A stretch of DNA of 41,683 bases from Actinokineospora sp. NBRC 105648 (lineage in GTDB: Bacteria > Actinomycetota > Actinomycetes > Mycobacteriales > Pseudonocardiaceae): positions 1 to 41,683 of the forward strand of contig NZ_BSTR01000063.1 of the NCBI RefSeq assembly GCF_030269645.1, given 5' to 3'. The notes below the pieces were generated by a model. The model had not been told where the DNA came from. It did not search any database and saw only the letters and a list, made by a program, of their open reading frames with translations. Within the stretch, counting starts at the first letter, position 1. Each line of letters begins with the position of its first letter. Shown piece after piece: positions 1-7,460 of the stretch. The position numbers and the translations under genes are program-made.

Positions 1-80
1 CGGTAGAACCGGCCCGCCACCTGGGCGAACAGTTCATCCAACCCGGCCACCCAGGCGTCAAGATCCTCATCAGTCAACAC
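1..80 (-). CDS. IS701-family transposase, N-terminal fragment (window edge)
   Basis: Only the first 26 codons are in the window. Translation from the GTG at 80 gives VLTDEDLDAWVAGLDELF followed by AQVAGRFYR. The W-V-x-G-L-D-E-L-F segment is the typical beginning of IS701-family DDE transposases. The start could also be the TTG at 77. The gene is cut by the window edge, not visibly broken. Confidence 0.65.
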   Translation of the reverse strand, partial: MLTDEDLDAWVAGLDELFAQVAGRFY

Positions 81-127
81 AAGATCGACAACCTACACCA
101 CGAAGATCACCAAGTGCGGCTGGAGTA
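1..127 (-). mobile_element. IS701-like element, 5' end (continues beyond window)
   Basis: This is the terminal part of an insertion sequence that runs off the left edge. On the minus strand the element starts at 127 with TACTCCAGCCGC, and a transposase start follows at 80. The right-edge element (41568 onward) begins TACGGCAGCCGC and matches this end at 16 of 23 positions, as imperfect terminal inverted repeats of one element type would. The adjacent four bases (128-131, TTAG) fit the YTAR target preference known for the IS701 family. The other end is outside the window, so a target duplication cannot be confirmed. Confidence 0.7.
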
Positions 128-598
128 TTAGGAGATGGCGACGGCGACGATCAGGCCGAGCGCGATGTGCACCGCGGCGACCACGACGCTGGCCGGGGCG
201 AACTTCTCGCTCTCGATGGTGGCACCGACGTCGAGCTTGGTGACCCACTCCAGCGTCCGCACCGCCAGCACCTGCACGATGATGCCGATCAGGCCGTAGA
301 CCACCGAGGTGATCAGGCCCGCGGTCAGGTCGCTGGCCGAGAAGAAGATCGCCACGACGATGATCAGCGCCATGCTCAGCATGCCGGAGGCGGTGACGAT
401 CACCGCGTTGGGCTTGCCGGTGCGGACCAGGTCGGACAGCTTGCCCGGGGTGGTCCAGTCGATGGCGTAGAAGCCGATCAGCATCAGGACCAGGCCGATG
501 ATCGCGTAGAGGGCGATCGCGCCGATGCCCTTGCCCAGGTCGGCGCCGAAGCCCGCGGGCAACGCGACATTCGACACCGCGGCGAGATGACTGGTCAC
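128..598 (-). CDS. DUF350 family membrane protein
   Basis: A 156-residue integral membrane protein with four hydrophobic segments (about residues 28-48, 68-88, 95-115 and 133-155), the layout of the DUF350 (YjfL-like) family. Function is unknown. It starts with GTG at 598 behind a GGAGG spaced four bases away. It is the last gene of a three-gene minus-strand group, 56 bp after the ATP-grasp ligase. DUF350 proteins are repeatedly found beside glutathionylspermidine-synthase-like ligases, so a joint role in modifying an envelope or membrane component is a reasonable inference. The TAA stop lies within the TTAG next to the IS end at 127, so the insertion abuts the gene without shortening it. Confidence 0.85.
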   Translation of the reverse strand: MTSHLAAVSNVALPAGFGADLGKGIGAIALYAIIGLVLMLIGFYAIDWTTPGKLSDLVRTGKPNAVIVTASGMLSMALIIVVAIFFSASDLTAGLITSVVYGLIGIIVQVLAVRTLEWVTKLDVGATIESEKFAPASVVVAAVHIALGLIVAVAIS

Positions 599-654
599 AG
601 GTCCTCCATGGACGTACAGGGCGAGCGGTTGATCGCGGTTGGCTGGTCGTTGCG

Positions 655-1818
655 CTACTGCGGGATCCGGTGGGGGACGAAGGCCGCGCCGTCGTCGGTG
701 ACCAGGCCCGCGGTCTCCCGGATGCCCAGGCCCGCGGCGCTGTCGCCGACCACCCAGGCGCCCAGCGCGGGGCGGTAGCCGTCGAACTCGGGCAGCGGGT
801 CGAACGCCTGGTACACGTACCCCTCGGCGCCGTAGACGCCGCTGGTCTGGGTCTCGTAGCCGGGGGCCACGATCTGGATGTTGGCGCCCTCACGGCCCAG
901 GATGGGCTTGCGCACGTACTCGGTGAGCAGGCCCGGCTCGTTGAGGAACGCGGGCAGCAGGTTCGGGTGCCCGGGGTACATCTCCCACAGCACCGCGAGG
1001 ATCGCCTTGTTCGACAGCAGCATCTTCCACAGCGGCTCCACCCACAGCGTGCTGGGGATGGACTCGACGACGCGCTTGCCGAACTCCTCGCCGACCATCC
1101 ACTCCCACGGGTAGAGCTTCATCACCGTGCGCATCGGCGACTCGGCCAGGTCGACGAACCGGTTGAGCACCTCGTCCCAGCCGACCTCCTCGATGGCCAG
1201 ACCGATGGTGTTCAGGCCCGCCTCGGCCGCGGTCTCCTGCAGGTAGGCGGTGGTGATGTGGTCCTCACCGGAGGGGTCGGCCCCCGACCAGGTGAAGTGC
1301 GCCTCGCTCGAGGGCAGCGTCTCGGCGATCTCGGTCCAGCGCTCGACCAGCTTCTCGTGCACCGAGTTCCACTGGTCGTCGTCGGGGAACACCTCGGTCT
1401 TCCAGTACCACTGCACGACCGCCGCCTCCAGCAGGGAGGTCGGGGTGTCGGCGTTGTACTCCAGCAGCCGCGCCGGGCCGGAGCCGTCGAAGCGCAGGTC
1501 GAAGCGGCCGTAGACGTGCGGGTCGCGGCGCTTCCAGGACTCGGCGATGTGCGGCCAGACCCACTCCGGGATGCCGAAGTCGCGGTAGCGCTCGGTGAGC
1601 ACGATGTTGTCGACGGCCTCCAGGCACATCGAGTGCAGCAGCTCGACGTCGGCCTCGAGGGAGAGGATCTCGTCCATCTCGAAGACGTAGTGCACCGACT
1701 CGTCCCAGTACGGGCGCGACCCGCCGCCGCCGTAGCGGGCGGGGGTGCCGAAGACGAGGCCCTGGGCCTCGATCTTCTTGCGCCAGTCGGGGCGGGGTTC
1801 GGACCGGTCTCGGCGCAA
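655..1818 (-). CDS. glutathionylspermidine synthase-like ATP-grasp ligase (YgiC/YjfC family)
   Basis: A 387-residue ATP-grasp amidoligase of the glutathionylspermidine synthase C-terminal-domain family (E. coli YgiC and YjfC types). It should form an amide bond between a carboxylate and an amine using ATP, but the substrate is unknown, and actinomycetes generally lack both glutathione and glutathionylspermidine. Visible family features are the N-terminal RPDWRKKIE-type segment, LEYNADTPTSLLEA near residue 120, and MKLYPWEWM near 234. The start is taken as TTG at 1818, one base after the TGA of the preceding gene (TGAGTTG), which suggests translational coupling. A longer reading upstream would overlap that gene and looks non-native. 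It sits in the DUF1190-like/ligase/DUF350 module. Confidence 0.88.
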   Translation of the reverse strand: MRRDRSEPRPDWRKKIEAQGLVFGTPARYGGGGSRPYWDESVHYVFEMDEILSLEADVELLHSMCLEAVDNIVLTERYRDFGIPEWVWPHIAESWKRRDPHVYGRFDLRFDGSGPARLLEYNADTPTSLLEAAVVQWYWKTEVFPDDDQWNSVHEKLVERWTEIAETLPSSEAHFTWSGADPSGEDHITTAYLQETAAEAGLNTIGLAIEEVGWDEVLNRFVDLAESPMRTVMKLYPWEWMVGEEFGKRVVESIPSTLWVEPLWKMLLSNKAILAVLWEMYPGHPNLLPAFLNEPGLLTEYVRKPILGREGANIQIVAPGYETQTSGVYGAEGYVYQAFDPLPEFDGYRPALGAWVVGDSAAGLGIRETAGLVTDDGAAFVPHRIPQ

Positions 1819-1819
1819 C

Positions 1820-2524
1820 TCAGCTGCCCCCGCTCTTGCCGCCGCTGCTGACGCCCAGCCCGCCGCGGGAGACGGACTTGCCGGACTGCGTCTTGACCGA
1901 GGTGCCACTCGAGGGTGACACGTAGCTACCCCCGGTGACCTTCTGCCCCACGGAGCCGGAGCCGCCGTAGTTGTAGCGGTAGGAGCTGCCGCCGATGTAG
2001 ATGAACCCGCCGCTGGAGTAGCCGCCGTGGGAGCTGGCGTACGAGTCGTCGCAGTAGTCGTCGTCGACGACGGTGCCGCTGCTGTCGGTGCAGGTCGCCA
2101 CGACCTCGTCCGGAGTGGACGCGGCGTAGATCACAGCCACCAGCGCGACCACGCCGACGGTGACCCCGGAGCCGATCAGGATGCGCTTGCGCCGCTTGCG
2201 CTTGCGCTCGACCTCCTGCAGCTCGGCTTCCTCTTCCTCGCGCTGCCTGCGCAGGGCCTCCCGGCGGGCCCGCTGCTCGGCGAGCGTGGGCTCCTTCGCG
2301 CGGGTCGACTCGTCCTGGAAGCTGACCGAGCCGCGCTTGCGCTCCGGCTCGGGCAGCGGTTCCGGCTCGTAGGCGGGCACGGCGGGGCTCCCGGCGGTCG
2401 CCGGGTCCCGTGCGTCCGGTGCGCCGGTCACGTCGCTGCTGCCGTGCGCGACCTGGTCGGGTGCCTGCTCCGCGGCGGAGTCAGGCTGCTCGCCCTGGCC
2501 CTTCGGCTTGTCGTTGTCAGTCAT
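1820..2524 (-). CDS. DUF1190/YgiB-like single-pass membrane protein
   Basis: A 234-residue protein: an acidic, Pro-rich N-terminal half, a charged helical stretch rich in Glu, Arg and Lys (about residues 80-113), one transmembrane helix (about 114-133), then a small Cys-containing segment and a tail rich in Gly, Ser and Tyr ending SVSRGGLGVSSGGKSGGS. The tail resembles the end of E. coli YgiB (DUF1190), whose gene neighbours the YgiC ligase. The same pairing is seen here, and the match supports assigning this as the actinobacterial partner. The tail probably lies outside the membrane. It could be a substrate of the ligase, but that is inference. First gene of its operon, divergent from the septum-formation gene. 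Confidence 0.65.
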   Translation of the reverse strand: MTDNDKPKGQGEQPDSAAEQAPDQVAHGSSDVTGAPDARDPATAGSPAVPAYEPEPLPEPERKRGSVSFQDESTRAKEPTLAEQRARREALRRQREEEEAELQEVERKRKRRKRILIGSGVTVGVVALVAVIYAASTPDEVVATCTDSSGTVVDDDYCDDSYASSHGGYSSGGFIYIGGSSYRYNYGGSGSVGQKVTGGSYVSPSSGTSVKTQSGKSVSRGGLGVSSGGKSGGS

Positions 2525-2657
2525 GAACCACTCCCGGCGCGAACCCTAGCCGACGGCCACCCGTTGACGTCGGTTGTTTGTCCTGATCGCAACCTGCGCC
2601 ACCCCCGTTTCGCTCCCGTGGCCGCGCCCCTGTGGTGGACACGGCATCATGGAGTAG

Positions 2658-3686
2658 ATGTCTCAACGCGGCGACTGGTTTCGGTCGAATGACAGCACGG
2701 CGAAAACCCGGCTCATCATGGCCGGGGCGTTCGTCGGCTCGCTGCTGCTCCTGGCCACCAGCACGGTCTTCTCCTGGCCGGTGGCGGTGGGTGGCGGGGT
2801 GCCCACGGCCGAGCAGGAGCGGGAGGCCGCGTTCGACTCGCCCGCGGGCAGCTGCCTGGACTGGACGCCGCCGGACGGCGGCAACATGCGCCGGGTCGAC
2901 TGCACCGCGCCGCACCTGTTCGAGGTGACCAGCAACGTCGACATCAGCGCGGACTACCCCGAGTCGGCCCCACCGCCGGACGTGCAGCGCTGGCGCGAGA
3001 TCGCCGAGGCCAAGTGCACCCCCGGCGCCACCAGCTACCTGGGCGGCAAGCTCGACCCGTACGGGCGGTACAAGGTCAACGCCCTCAAGCCCAGTGACGC
3101 GCAGTGGCAGGACGGTGACCGCAAGCTGCGCTGCGGCCTGCAGCGCACCGGCCCGTCCGGCGGGCTGATCACCAGCACCGGCACGGCCGCGAACCAGGAC
3201 CAGTCCAACATCCACGAGCCGGGCACCTGCCTGACCCTGGACGGGCAGACCATCGGCGACCCGATCGACTGCGGCACCGCGCACGCCTTCGAGATCGTCG
3301 GCAACGTCGACCTCGGCCAGGCGTTCCCGAGCGAGTACCCGGCCGACCAGGCGCAGACGGAGAAGGCCACCGAGCTGTGCACGCAGGTCACCGACGCCTA
3401 CACCGGCAAGGCAGACCTGGCGGCGAAGAACCTGACCCCGTACTCCGACACCCTGAAGCCGGAGAGCTGGGCGGCGGGCTCCCGGAAGGTGGACTGCAAG
3501 GTGGGCGCCAAGCTGCCGGACGGTTCCGGGCTGGCCCCGATCCGGGGCAGCGTGCGCGCCACCGGCCCGGCGGCCTCCACCTCGGGCACCGCGTCCACTT
3601 CGGGCACCGCGTCGCCCTCGTCCACTGTGTCACCCTCGTCCACTGTGTCCGGTTCGAGCACCACCACGTCGGCTCCTGGGGGCTGA
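2658..3686 (+). CDS. septum formation family protein, membrane-anchored
   Basis: A 342-residue protein with a short cytoplasmic N-terminus, one transmembrane helix (about residues 20-42) and two similar extracytoplasmic domains. Each carries the GSCLDW- or GTCLTLDG-type start, a D/V-C-x-x-x-H-x-F-E motif (VDCTAPHLFEV near 80; IDCGTAHAFEI near 200) and a later Cys. This is the 'septum formation' family (PF13845-like), common in actinobacteria but with a poorly defined role. The C-terminus is a Ser/Thr-rich linker with short direct repeats (STSGTA and PSSTVS units), probably wall-exposed. The metallopeptidase gene starts 4 bp after its stop, so the two are likely co-transcribed. Confidence 0.8.
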   Translation: MSQRGDWFRSNDSTAKTRLIMAGAFVGSLLLLATSTVFSWPVAVGGGVPTAEQEREAAFDSPAGSCLDWTPPDGGNMRRVDCTAPHLFEVTSNVDISADYPESAPPPDVQRWREIAEAKCTPGATSYLGGKLDPYGRYKVNALKPSDAQWQDGDRKLRCGLQRTGPSGGLITSTGTAANQDQSNIHEPGTCLTLDGQTIGDPIDCGTAHAFEIVGNVDLGQAFPSEYPADQAQTEKATELCTQVTDAYTGKADLAAKNLTPYSDTLKPESWAAGSRKVDCKVGAKLPDGSGLAPIRGSVRATGPAASTSGTASTSGTASPSSTVSPSSTVSGSSTTTSAPGG

Positions 3687-3690
3687 CCCG

Positions 3691-4035
3691 GTGGAGATGA
3701 CCCGCGACCGGTTCGAGGAACTGGTCGCCGACGCGCTGGACATGATCCCGCCCGGCTTCGCCCGCGCGATGGACAACGTCGTGGTGCTGGTCGAGGACCG
3801 CGACCCGCAGGAGCCGTCCCTGCTCGGCCTCTACCACGGCATCGCGCTGACCGAGCGCACCTCGCACTACAGCGGCGAGCTCCCGGACCGGATCTTCGTC
3901 TACCGCGAGGCGATCCTGGACATCTGCGAGACCGAGGCGGACGTCGTCGAGGAGGTGGTGATCACGGTGGTGCACGAGATCGCCCACCACTTCGGCCTCG
4001 ACGACGCCCGCCTGCACGAACTCGGCTGGGGCTAG
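3691..4035 (+). CDS. small zincin-like metallopeptidase family protein
   Basis: A 114-residue protein of the minimal zincin family (PF06262-like). The zinc-binding HExxH is visible as VVHEIAHHFG near residue 92, followed by a DD-x-R-LHELGWG tail typical of the family. The segment YHGIALTERTSHY near 45 is also characteristic. It is predicted cytoplasmic, with no signal peptide, and its substrates are unknown. The start is GTG at 3691, four bases after the upstream stop. An in-frame ATG two codons later is an alternative. Its TAG shares the bases of CTAG with the stop of the convergent glycosyltransferase. Confidence 0.85.
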   Translation: MEMTRDRFEELVADALDMIPPGFARAMDNVVVLVEDRDPQEPSLLGLYHGIALTERTSHYSGELPDRIFVYREAILDICETEADVVEEVVITVVHEIAHHFGLDDARLHELGWG

Positions 4036-5195
4036 CCCAGCAGCGACTCCACCACGTCGGCGGCGGCCCGCGCCCCACCGGCCGCACGCACCTCGGCACG
4101 CATCCGCGCGAGGTTGGCCGCGATGTCCGGGTCGGCGCTGACCCGCAGGACCTCGGCCCGCAACCGCTCCGGCGTGACCTCGTCGGCGGGCAGGTGCGCA
4201 CCGAGCCCGAGCTCAGCGACCCGGGCACCGTTGATGTGCTGGTCGACAGCCTGCGGGACGGCCACCATCGGCACGCCGAAGTACAGCGCCTCCATGGTCG
4301 AGCCCATACCCGCGTGCGTGACGAAGGTGGCCGCCTGGGACAGGACGCTCACCTGCGGCACCCACTGGACCACCTCGACATCCGGCGGCACCACCCCCAG
4401 ATCGGCCGGCTCCACGAAGCGCCCGACGGAGAGCAGCACGTGCCACCCCAGCCCACTGAACGCCGCCACGCAGTCGCGGTAGAAGCCGAGCTGATCCGTG
4501 TAGGCGGACCCGAGGCTGACCAACAGGGTCTTGCGATCGGCAGGTGCCGTCCAGGCACCCTGCCGTTCGTCCACACTGGGACCGACGAAGGTGTACCGCT
4601 CGTCGACGGTGTCCCCCCGCAACTGCCACGCACGAGGGATCGTGACGACACACCGTCGCGGCTGATACTTGATCTCAACCGTATCGATGCCAGTGGCGTA
4701 GCGAGCGACGAAGGCCGCGAACTCCTCATCCATCGCCTTGGCCTCGGGCAGGGGCTCAGCGCTCAGGTCCACCCCGAAGTCCTCCGCCCACCCGTCGTAG
4801 GCGACGAAGGTCGGCGACAACTGCACAGCGGGCACACCCCAGCGCTTGGCGAGCACCGGCGCATGCCAAGCACCGATGTCGTAGACCACGGCATCCGGAA
4901 GATCGCGGGAATAGGCGGCCTCGACCTGCGGGGTGACGGCGAGGAACTCGTCGTGGAACAGCCGCTGCGCACCAACGGCGTCATCCGGCCAAGTGCTACG
5001 ACCGTCCTTTTCGGACGGGAAAGTGGAGGTGTAGCGAACGACCTCAGCACCGGCACTGGACACAAGACCGGCGAACTCATCGTTGATGGCGAAGCTGACC
5101 CGATGACCCCGCCGGACGAGCTCGGCCACGAGGGAAAGGCTTGGGTTGACGTGCCCGTGAGCGGGCACGGCCATGAAAGCGATGTGACGTGACAA
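4032..5195 (-). CDS. macrolide-type UDP-glycosyltransferase (GT1 family)
   Basis: A 387-residue GT1/GT-B glycosyltransferase of the YjiC/OleD/Mgt type. These transfer glucose from UDP-glucose to small hydrophobic acceptors such as macrolides or flavonoids, often as detoxification or self-resistance. Evidence: N-terminal HIAFMAVPAHGHVNPSL, a central WQLRG region, and the nucleotide-sugar binding signature around residues 280-330 (WVPQVSVLSQ, THAGMGSTMEALYFGVPMV, PQAVDQHING). Length is normal for the family. The start is TTG at 5195 with GGAG five bases upstream. It stands alone with no biosynthetic genes beside it, so resistance or xenobiotic glycosylation is more likely than a pathway role. 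Confidence 0.88.
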   Translation of the reverse strand: MSRHIAFMAVPAHGHVNPSLSLVAELVRRGHRVSFAINDEFAGLVSSAGAEVVRYTSTFPSEKDGRSTWPDDAVGAQRLFHDEFLAVTPQVEAAYSRDLPDAVVYDIGAWHAPVLAKRWGVPAVQLSPTFVAYDGWAEDFGVDLSAEPLPEAKAMDEEFAAFVARYATGIDTVEIKYQPRRCVVTIPRAWQLRGDTVDERYTFVGPSVDERQGAWTAPADRKTLLVSLGSAYTDQLGFYRDCVAAFSGLGWHVLLSVGRFVEPADLGVVPPDVEVVQWVPQVSVLSQAATFVTHAGMGSTMEALYFGVPMVAVPQAVDQHINGARVAELGLGAHLPADEVTPERLRAEVLRVSADPDIAANLARMRAEVRAAGGARAAADVVESLLG

Positions 5196-5329
5196 GGGAA
5201 CTCCAGAACACTAGAACCGTTGGCGGACACGACAACGCGACCCACGCACCTGGACGTGGGTGGGCGCTGGGCCACTCAGAGGTAGTAGATCTGGAACATG
5301 GGAACCACCCTAGCGGACCCAAGAGACCA

Positions 5330-5540
5330 CCGCGCCTGACTTTCCAGCGAGCGCAACAAGCCCTCTCTCCTCCCCCAGCGCAGCCCAGCCCGAGCCCCAG
5401 CCTCAACTCCAGTCCCCGCCCCGGCCCCGGCCCCGGCCCGCTGCCCCAATTCCGCTCCCGGCTCCCGGCTCCCGGCTCCCGGCTCCCGGCTCCCGGCCAC
5501 AATCTCTTAATCCCTAATCTTTCAATCCCTAAATCCCAAG
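5330..5540 (+). repeat. C-rich, G-poor tract with six GCTCCCG heptamers, upstream of palindrome A
   Basis: The plus strand from about 5350 to 5540 is nearly free of G outside CCGG steps and is dominated by C, with A and T filling in (CAGCCC, CCCGGCC and AATCCCTAA runs). Six perfect head-to-tail GCTCCCG units occupy 5454-5495, followed by short AATCCCTAAT repeats. The same block, also with six heptamers, precedes palindrome D. Open frames here give only Pro/Ser/Ala low complexity and are not believed to be coding. A C-rich, G-poor transcript would resemble a Rho-utilisation site, but that is inference. Confidence 0.7.
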
Positions 5541-5542
5541 CC

Positions 5543-5976
5543 CGCTGGAACGCAACACCCGTTACGTTTGTGCTCGATTGGGTGGACTGCCTTCGTGTGG
5601 GGGGAGAGCACCGCTAAACTTGCCGTGTGTGGGGATGCCCTTCACCCCACGCTTTTTCCCCACCGCGGTGCTCTAGGGGCCCCGCGCGAAGGCAGTCCAG
5701 CCAATCGAGCCCCGCTCTTACTCGGGCAGCTCGTGGGGTGTGCCACACGCCGACCTACGGTCGACCGTCTGCGGTGGCGCATCGCTTGGGCTGCCCGAGT
5801 AAAAGCGGGGGCTCGATCTAGTGAACTCGCTTCGTGCGGGGCCCCTAGAGCACCGCGGTGGAGAGAAAAGGGCGGGTGAAGGGCATCCCCACCCACGGCA
5901 AGTTTAGCGGCACTCTCCCCCCACACGAAGCGAGTCCACTAGATCGAGCATCCGTAACGGGACTTGCGTACCAGCG
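5543..5976. repeat. composite palindromic element, copy A (three hairpins, complete)
   Basis: A 434 bp element bounded by 24 bp terminal inverted repeats (5543-5566 and 5953-5976, 21 of 24 matching). Inside are three hairpins. The left arm has a 24 bp outer stem at 5572-5595/5687-5710 and an inner stem at 5605-5614/5665-5674. The central hairpin pairs 5711-5730 with 5790-5809, one mismatch in 20. The right arm pairs 5811-5836 with 5924-5949. The right arm is close to the reverse complement of the left, so the whole element is one large inverted repeat. It lies between the 3' end of rtcB and the 5' end of the glycosyltransferase gene. Copies B, C and D are in this window. It has no credible coding capacity. 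Confidence 0.92.
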
Positions 5977-6175
5977 CGGTCGGCCTATCCGCTGCGGTTA
6001 GCTGGGGGACTGGGCTCACTGGGGTGCTGGTGGGGTCGAGCTATCCGCTGCGGTACCAGCTGGGTAGGGATCTTGTTGTGTGCCAGCGGGATTGGCCTAT
6101 CCGCTGCGGTTAGCTGGGGGGACGGGGTTCTCTTGGGTGCTGGTGGGGTCGGCTTCTCTGCTGCGGTACCTGCGG
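5971..6175. repeat. 56-57 bp tandem repeats with TATCCGCTGCGGT core
   Basis: Four head-to-tail units follow palindrome A. The core TATCCGCTGCGGT occurs at 5986, 6042 and 6099, with a diverged fourth core at 6155, giving periods of 56, 57 and 56 bp. Alternate units resemble each other more (TTAGCTGGGG versus TACC after the core), so the array probably arose by doubling of a pair. A single diverged unit (core at 25259) follows palindrome B in the same position, so the unit belongs with the palindrome. Confidence 0.8.
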
Positions 6176-6228
6176 GAGCGGGATCAGCTTCTTATTCGCT
6201 CGCTCTCAATTCCCCACTCTTCGTTCGC

Positions 6229-7407
6229 TCAGCCCTTCACGCAGATGACCTGCTTGAGCTTGGCGACGATCTCCACCAAGTCGTCCTGCTCCCGCAGTAC
6301 CTCGTCGATGTCTTTGTAGGCCGCCGGGATCTCGTCGACGACGCCGGTGTCCTTTCGGCATTCGACGCCCTTGGTCTGGTTGGCGAGGTCGTCTCGGGTG
6401 TAGCGCTTGCGGGCCTTGGTGCGGGACATGCGCCTGCCTGCGCCGTGGGAGGCGCTCTCGAAGGAGTCAGGGTTTCCCAGGCCTCGGACGATGTAGGAGC
6501 CGGTGCCCATGGAGCCGGGGATGATGCCCAGGTCGCCCTTGCCCGCTCGGATGGCGCCCTTGCGGGTGACCAGCACGTCCTCGCCGAAGTGGGTTTCCTC
6601 GGCCACGTAGTTGTGGTGCACCGAGATGGGGTCGTCGAACTCGATGATGGGGAAGTCCGCCTTGAGCACGTCGCAGATGAGGCGGAGCATGACGGCGCGG
6701 TTGCGGCGGGCGTAGTCCTGGGCCCAGTAGAGGTCGTGCCGGTAGGTGGCCATCTGCGGGGTGCCCGCCAGGAAGACGGCCAGGTCCCGGTCGGGCAGTT
6801 CGGCGTTGTGGGCCAGGCCCCTGGCCACCTCGATGTGGTGCTGGGCGAGGATGTTGCCGATGCCGCGCGAACCCGAGTGCAGCATCACCCAGACCCGCTT
6901 GGCCGTGTCCAGGCAGATCTCGATGAAGTGGTTGCCACCGCCGAGGGTGCCCATTTGCTGGACGGCCCGCTTGCTGTCCGCCTTGACCGTGGGGGTCAGG
7001 TCTTCGAACGCCTTCCAGAACGGTGCCCAGTCGGACGCGTCGCGGTCGCCGAAGGCGGCCTCCTTGTGAGCGCCGAAGCCGACCGGGATCGCCTGCTCCA
7101 GCCTTGTCCGAAGTGGAGCGAGGGTGGCCGGTAAGTCGTTGGCGTGCAGGGACGTCCGGACCGCCGTCATGCCGCAGCCGATGTCGACGCCGACGGCTGC
7201 CGGGGACACGGCGTCGCGCATCGCGATGACGGAGCCGACCGTGGCGCCCTTGCCGTAGTGCACGTCCGGCATCACGGCCACGTGCTTGAAGGTCCACGGG
7301 AGCGCGGCGATGTTGTGCAGCTGTCGCATGGCCTGGTCCTCGACCGAGGTCGGTTGGGCCCAGAGCCGGATGTCGACGTGCGTGCCGGGGATCGTCGTCG
7401 CTGCCAT
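6229..7407 (-). CDS. rtcB: RtcB family RNA ligase
   Basis: A 392-residue RtcB-family protein, an Mn2+/GTP-dependent ligase joining 2',3'-cyclic phosphate (or 3'-phosphate) and 5'-OH RNA ends, used in RNA repair or tRNA healing. Motifs: VMPDVHYGKG near residue 45, GVDIGCGM near 75 with the metal-binding Asp and Cys, GGGNHFIEI near 158, HSGSRGIG near 180, and SHGAGRRMSR near 320 with the His expected to carry GMP. It ends AKLKQVICVKG, as in other family members. No archease or RtcA gene is adjacent. The ATG at 7407 is the natural start. It ends about 250 bp from palindrome A. Confidence 0.93.
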   Translation of the reverse strand: MAATTIPGTHVDIRLWAQPTSVEDQAMRQLHNIAALPWTFKHVAVMPDVHYGKGATVGSVIAMRDAVSPAAVGVDIGCGMTAVRTSLHANDLPATLAPLRTRLEQAIPVGFGAHKEAAFGDRDASDWAPFWKAFEDLTPTVKADSKRAVQQMGTLGGGNHFIEICLDTAKRVWVMLHSGSRGIGNILAQHHIEVARGLAHNAELPDRDLAVFLAGTPQMATYRHDLYWAQDYARRNRAVMLRLICDVLKADFPIIEFDDPISVHHNYVAEETHFGEDVLVTRKGAIRAGKGDLGIIPGSMGTGSYIVRGLGNPDSFESASHGAGRRMSRTKARKRYTRDDLANQTKGVECRKDTGVVDEIPAAYKDIDEVLREQDDLVEIVAKLKQVICVKG

Positions 7408-7460
7408 GGATCAAAGGCTAGAGAACCGGAGTCGATCGCACGAACAGTTATCCACAGCGC

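Noticed and set aside
5568..5926. Several 64-103 codon frames in both strands of palindrome A (and the matching ones in B, C and D)
   Set aside because: They arise because the repeat is palindromic and GC-rich. They have no RBS and no domain, and the frames are not conserved between copies apart from the stem sequence.
5986..6167. Possible CRISPR array at the 56-57 bp repeats
   Set aside because: Whole units including the would-be spacers are similar, there are only four, and no cas genes are present.
6073..7134. Long plus-strand open frame of 353 codons
   Set aside because: It is antisense to rtcB, whose motifs are unmistakable. High-GC third positions open such shadow frames.
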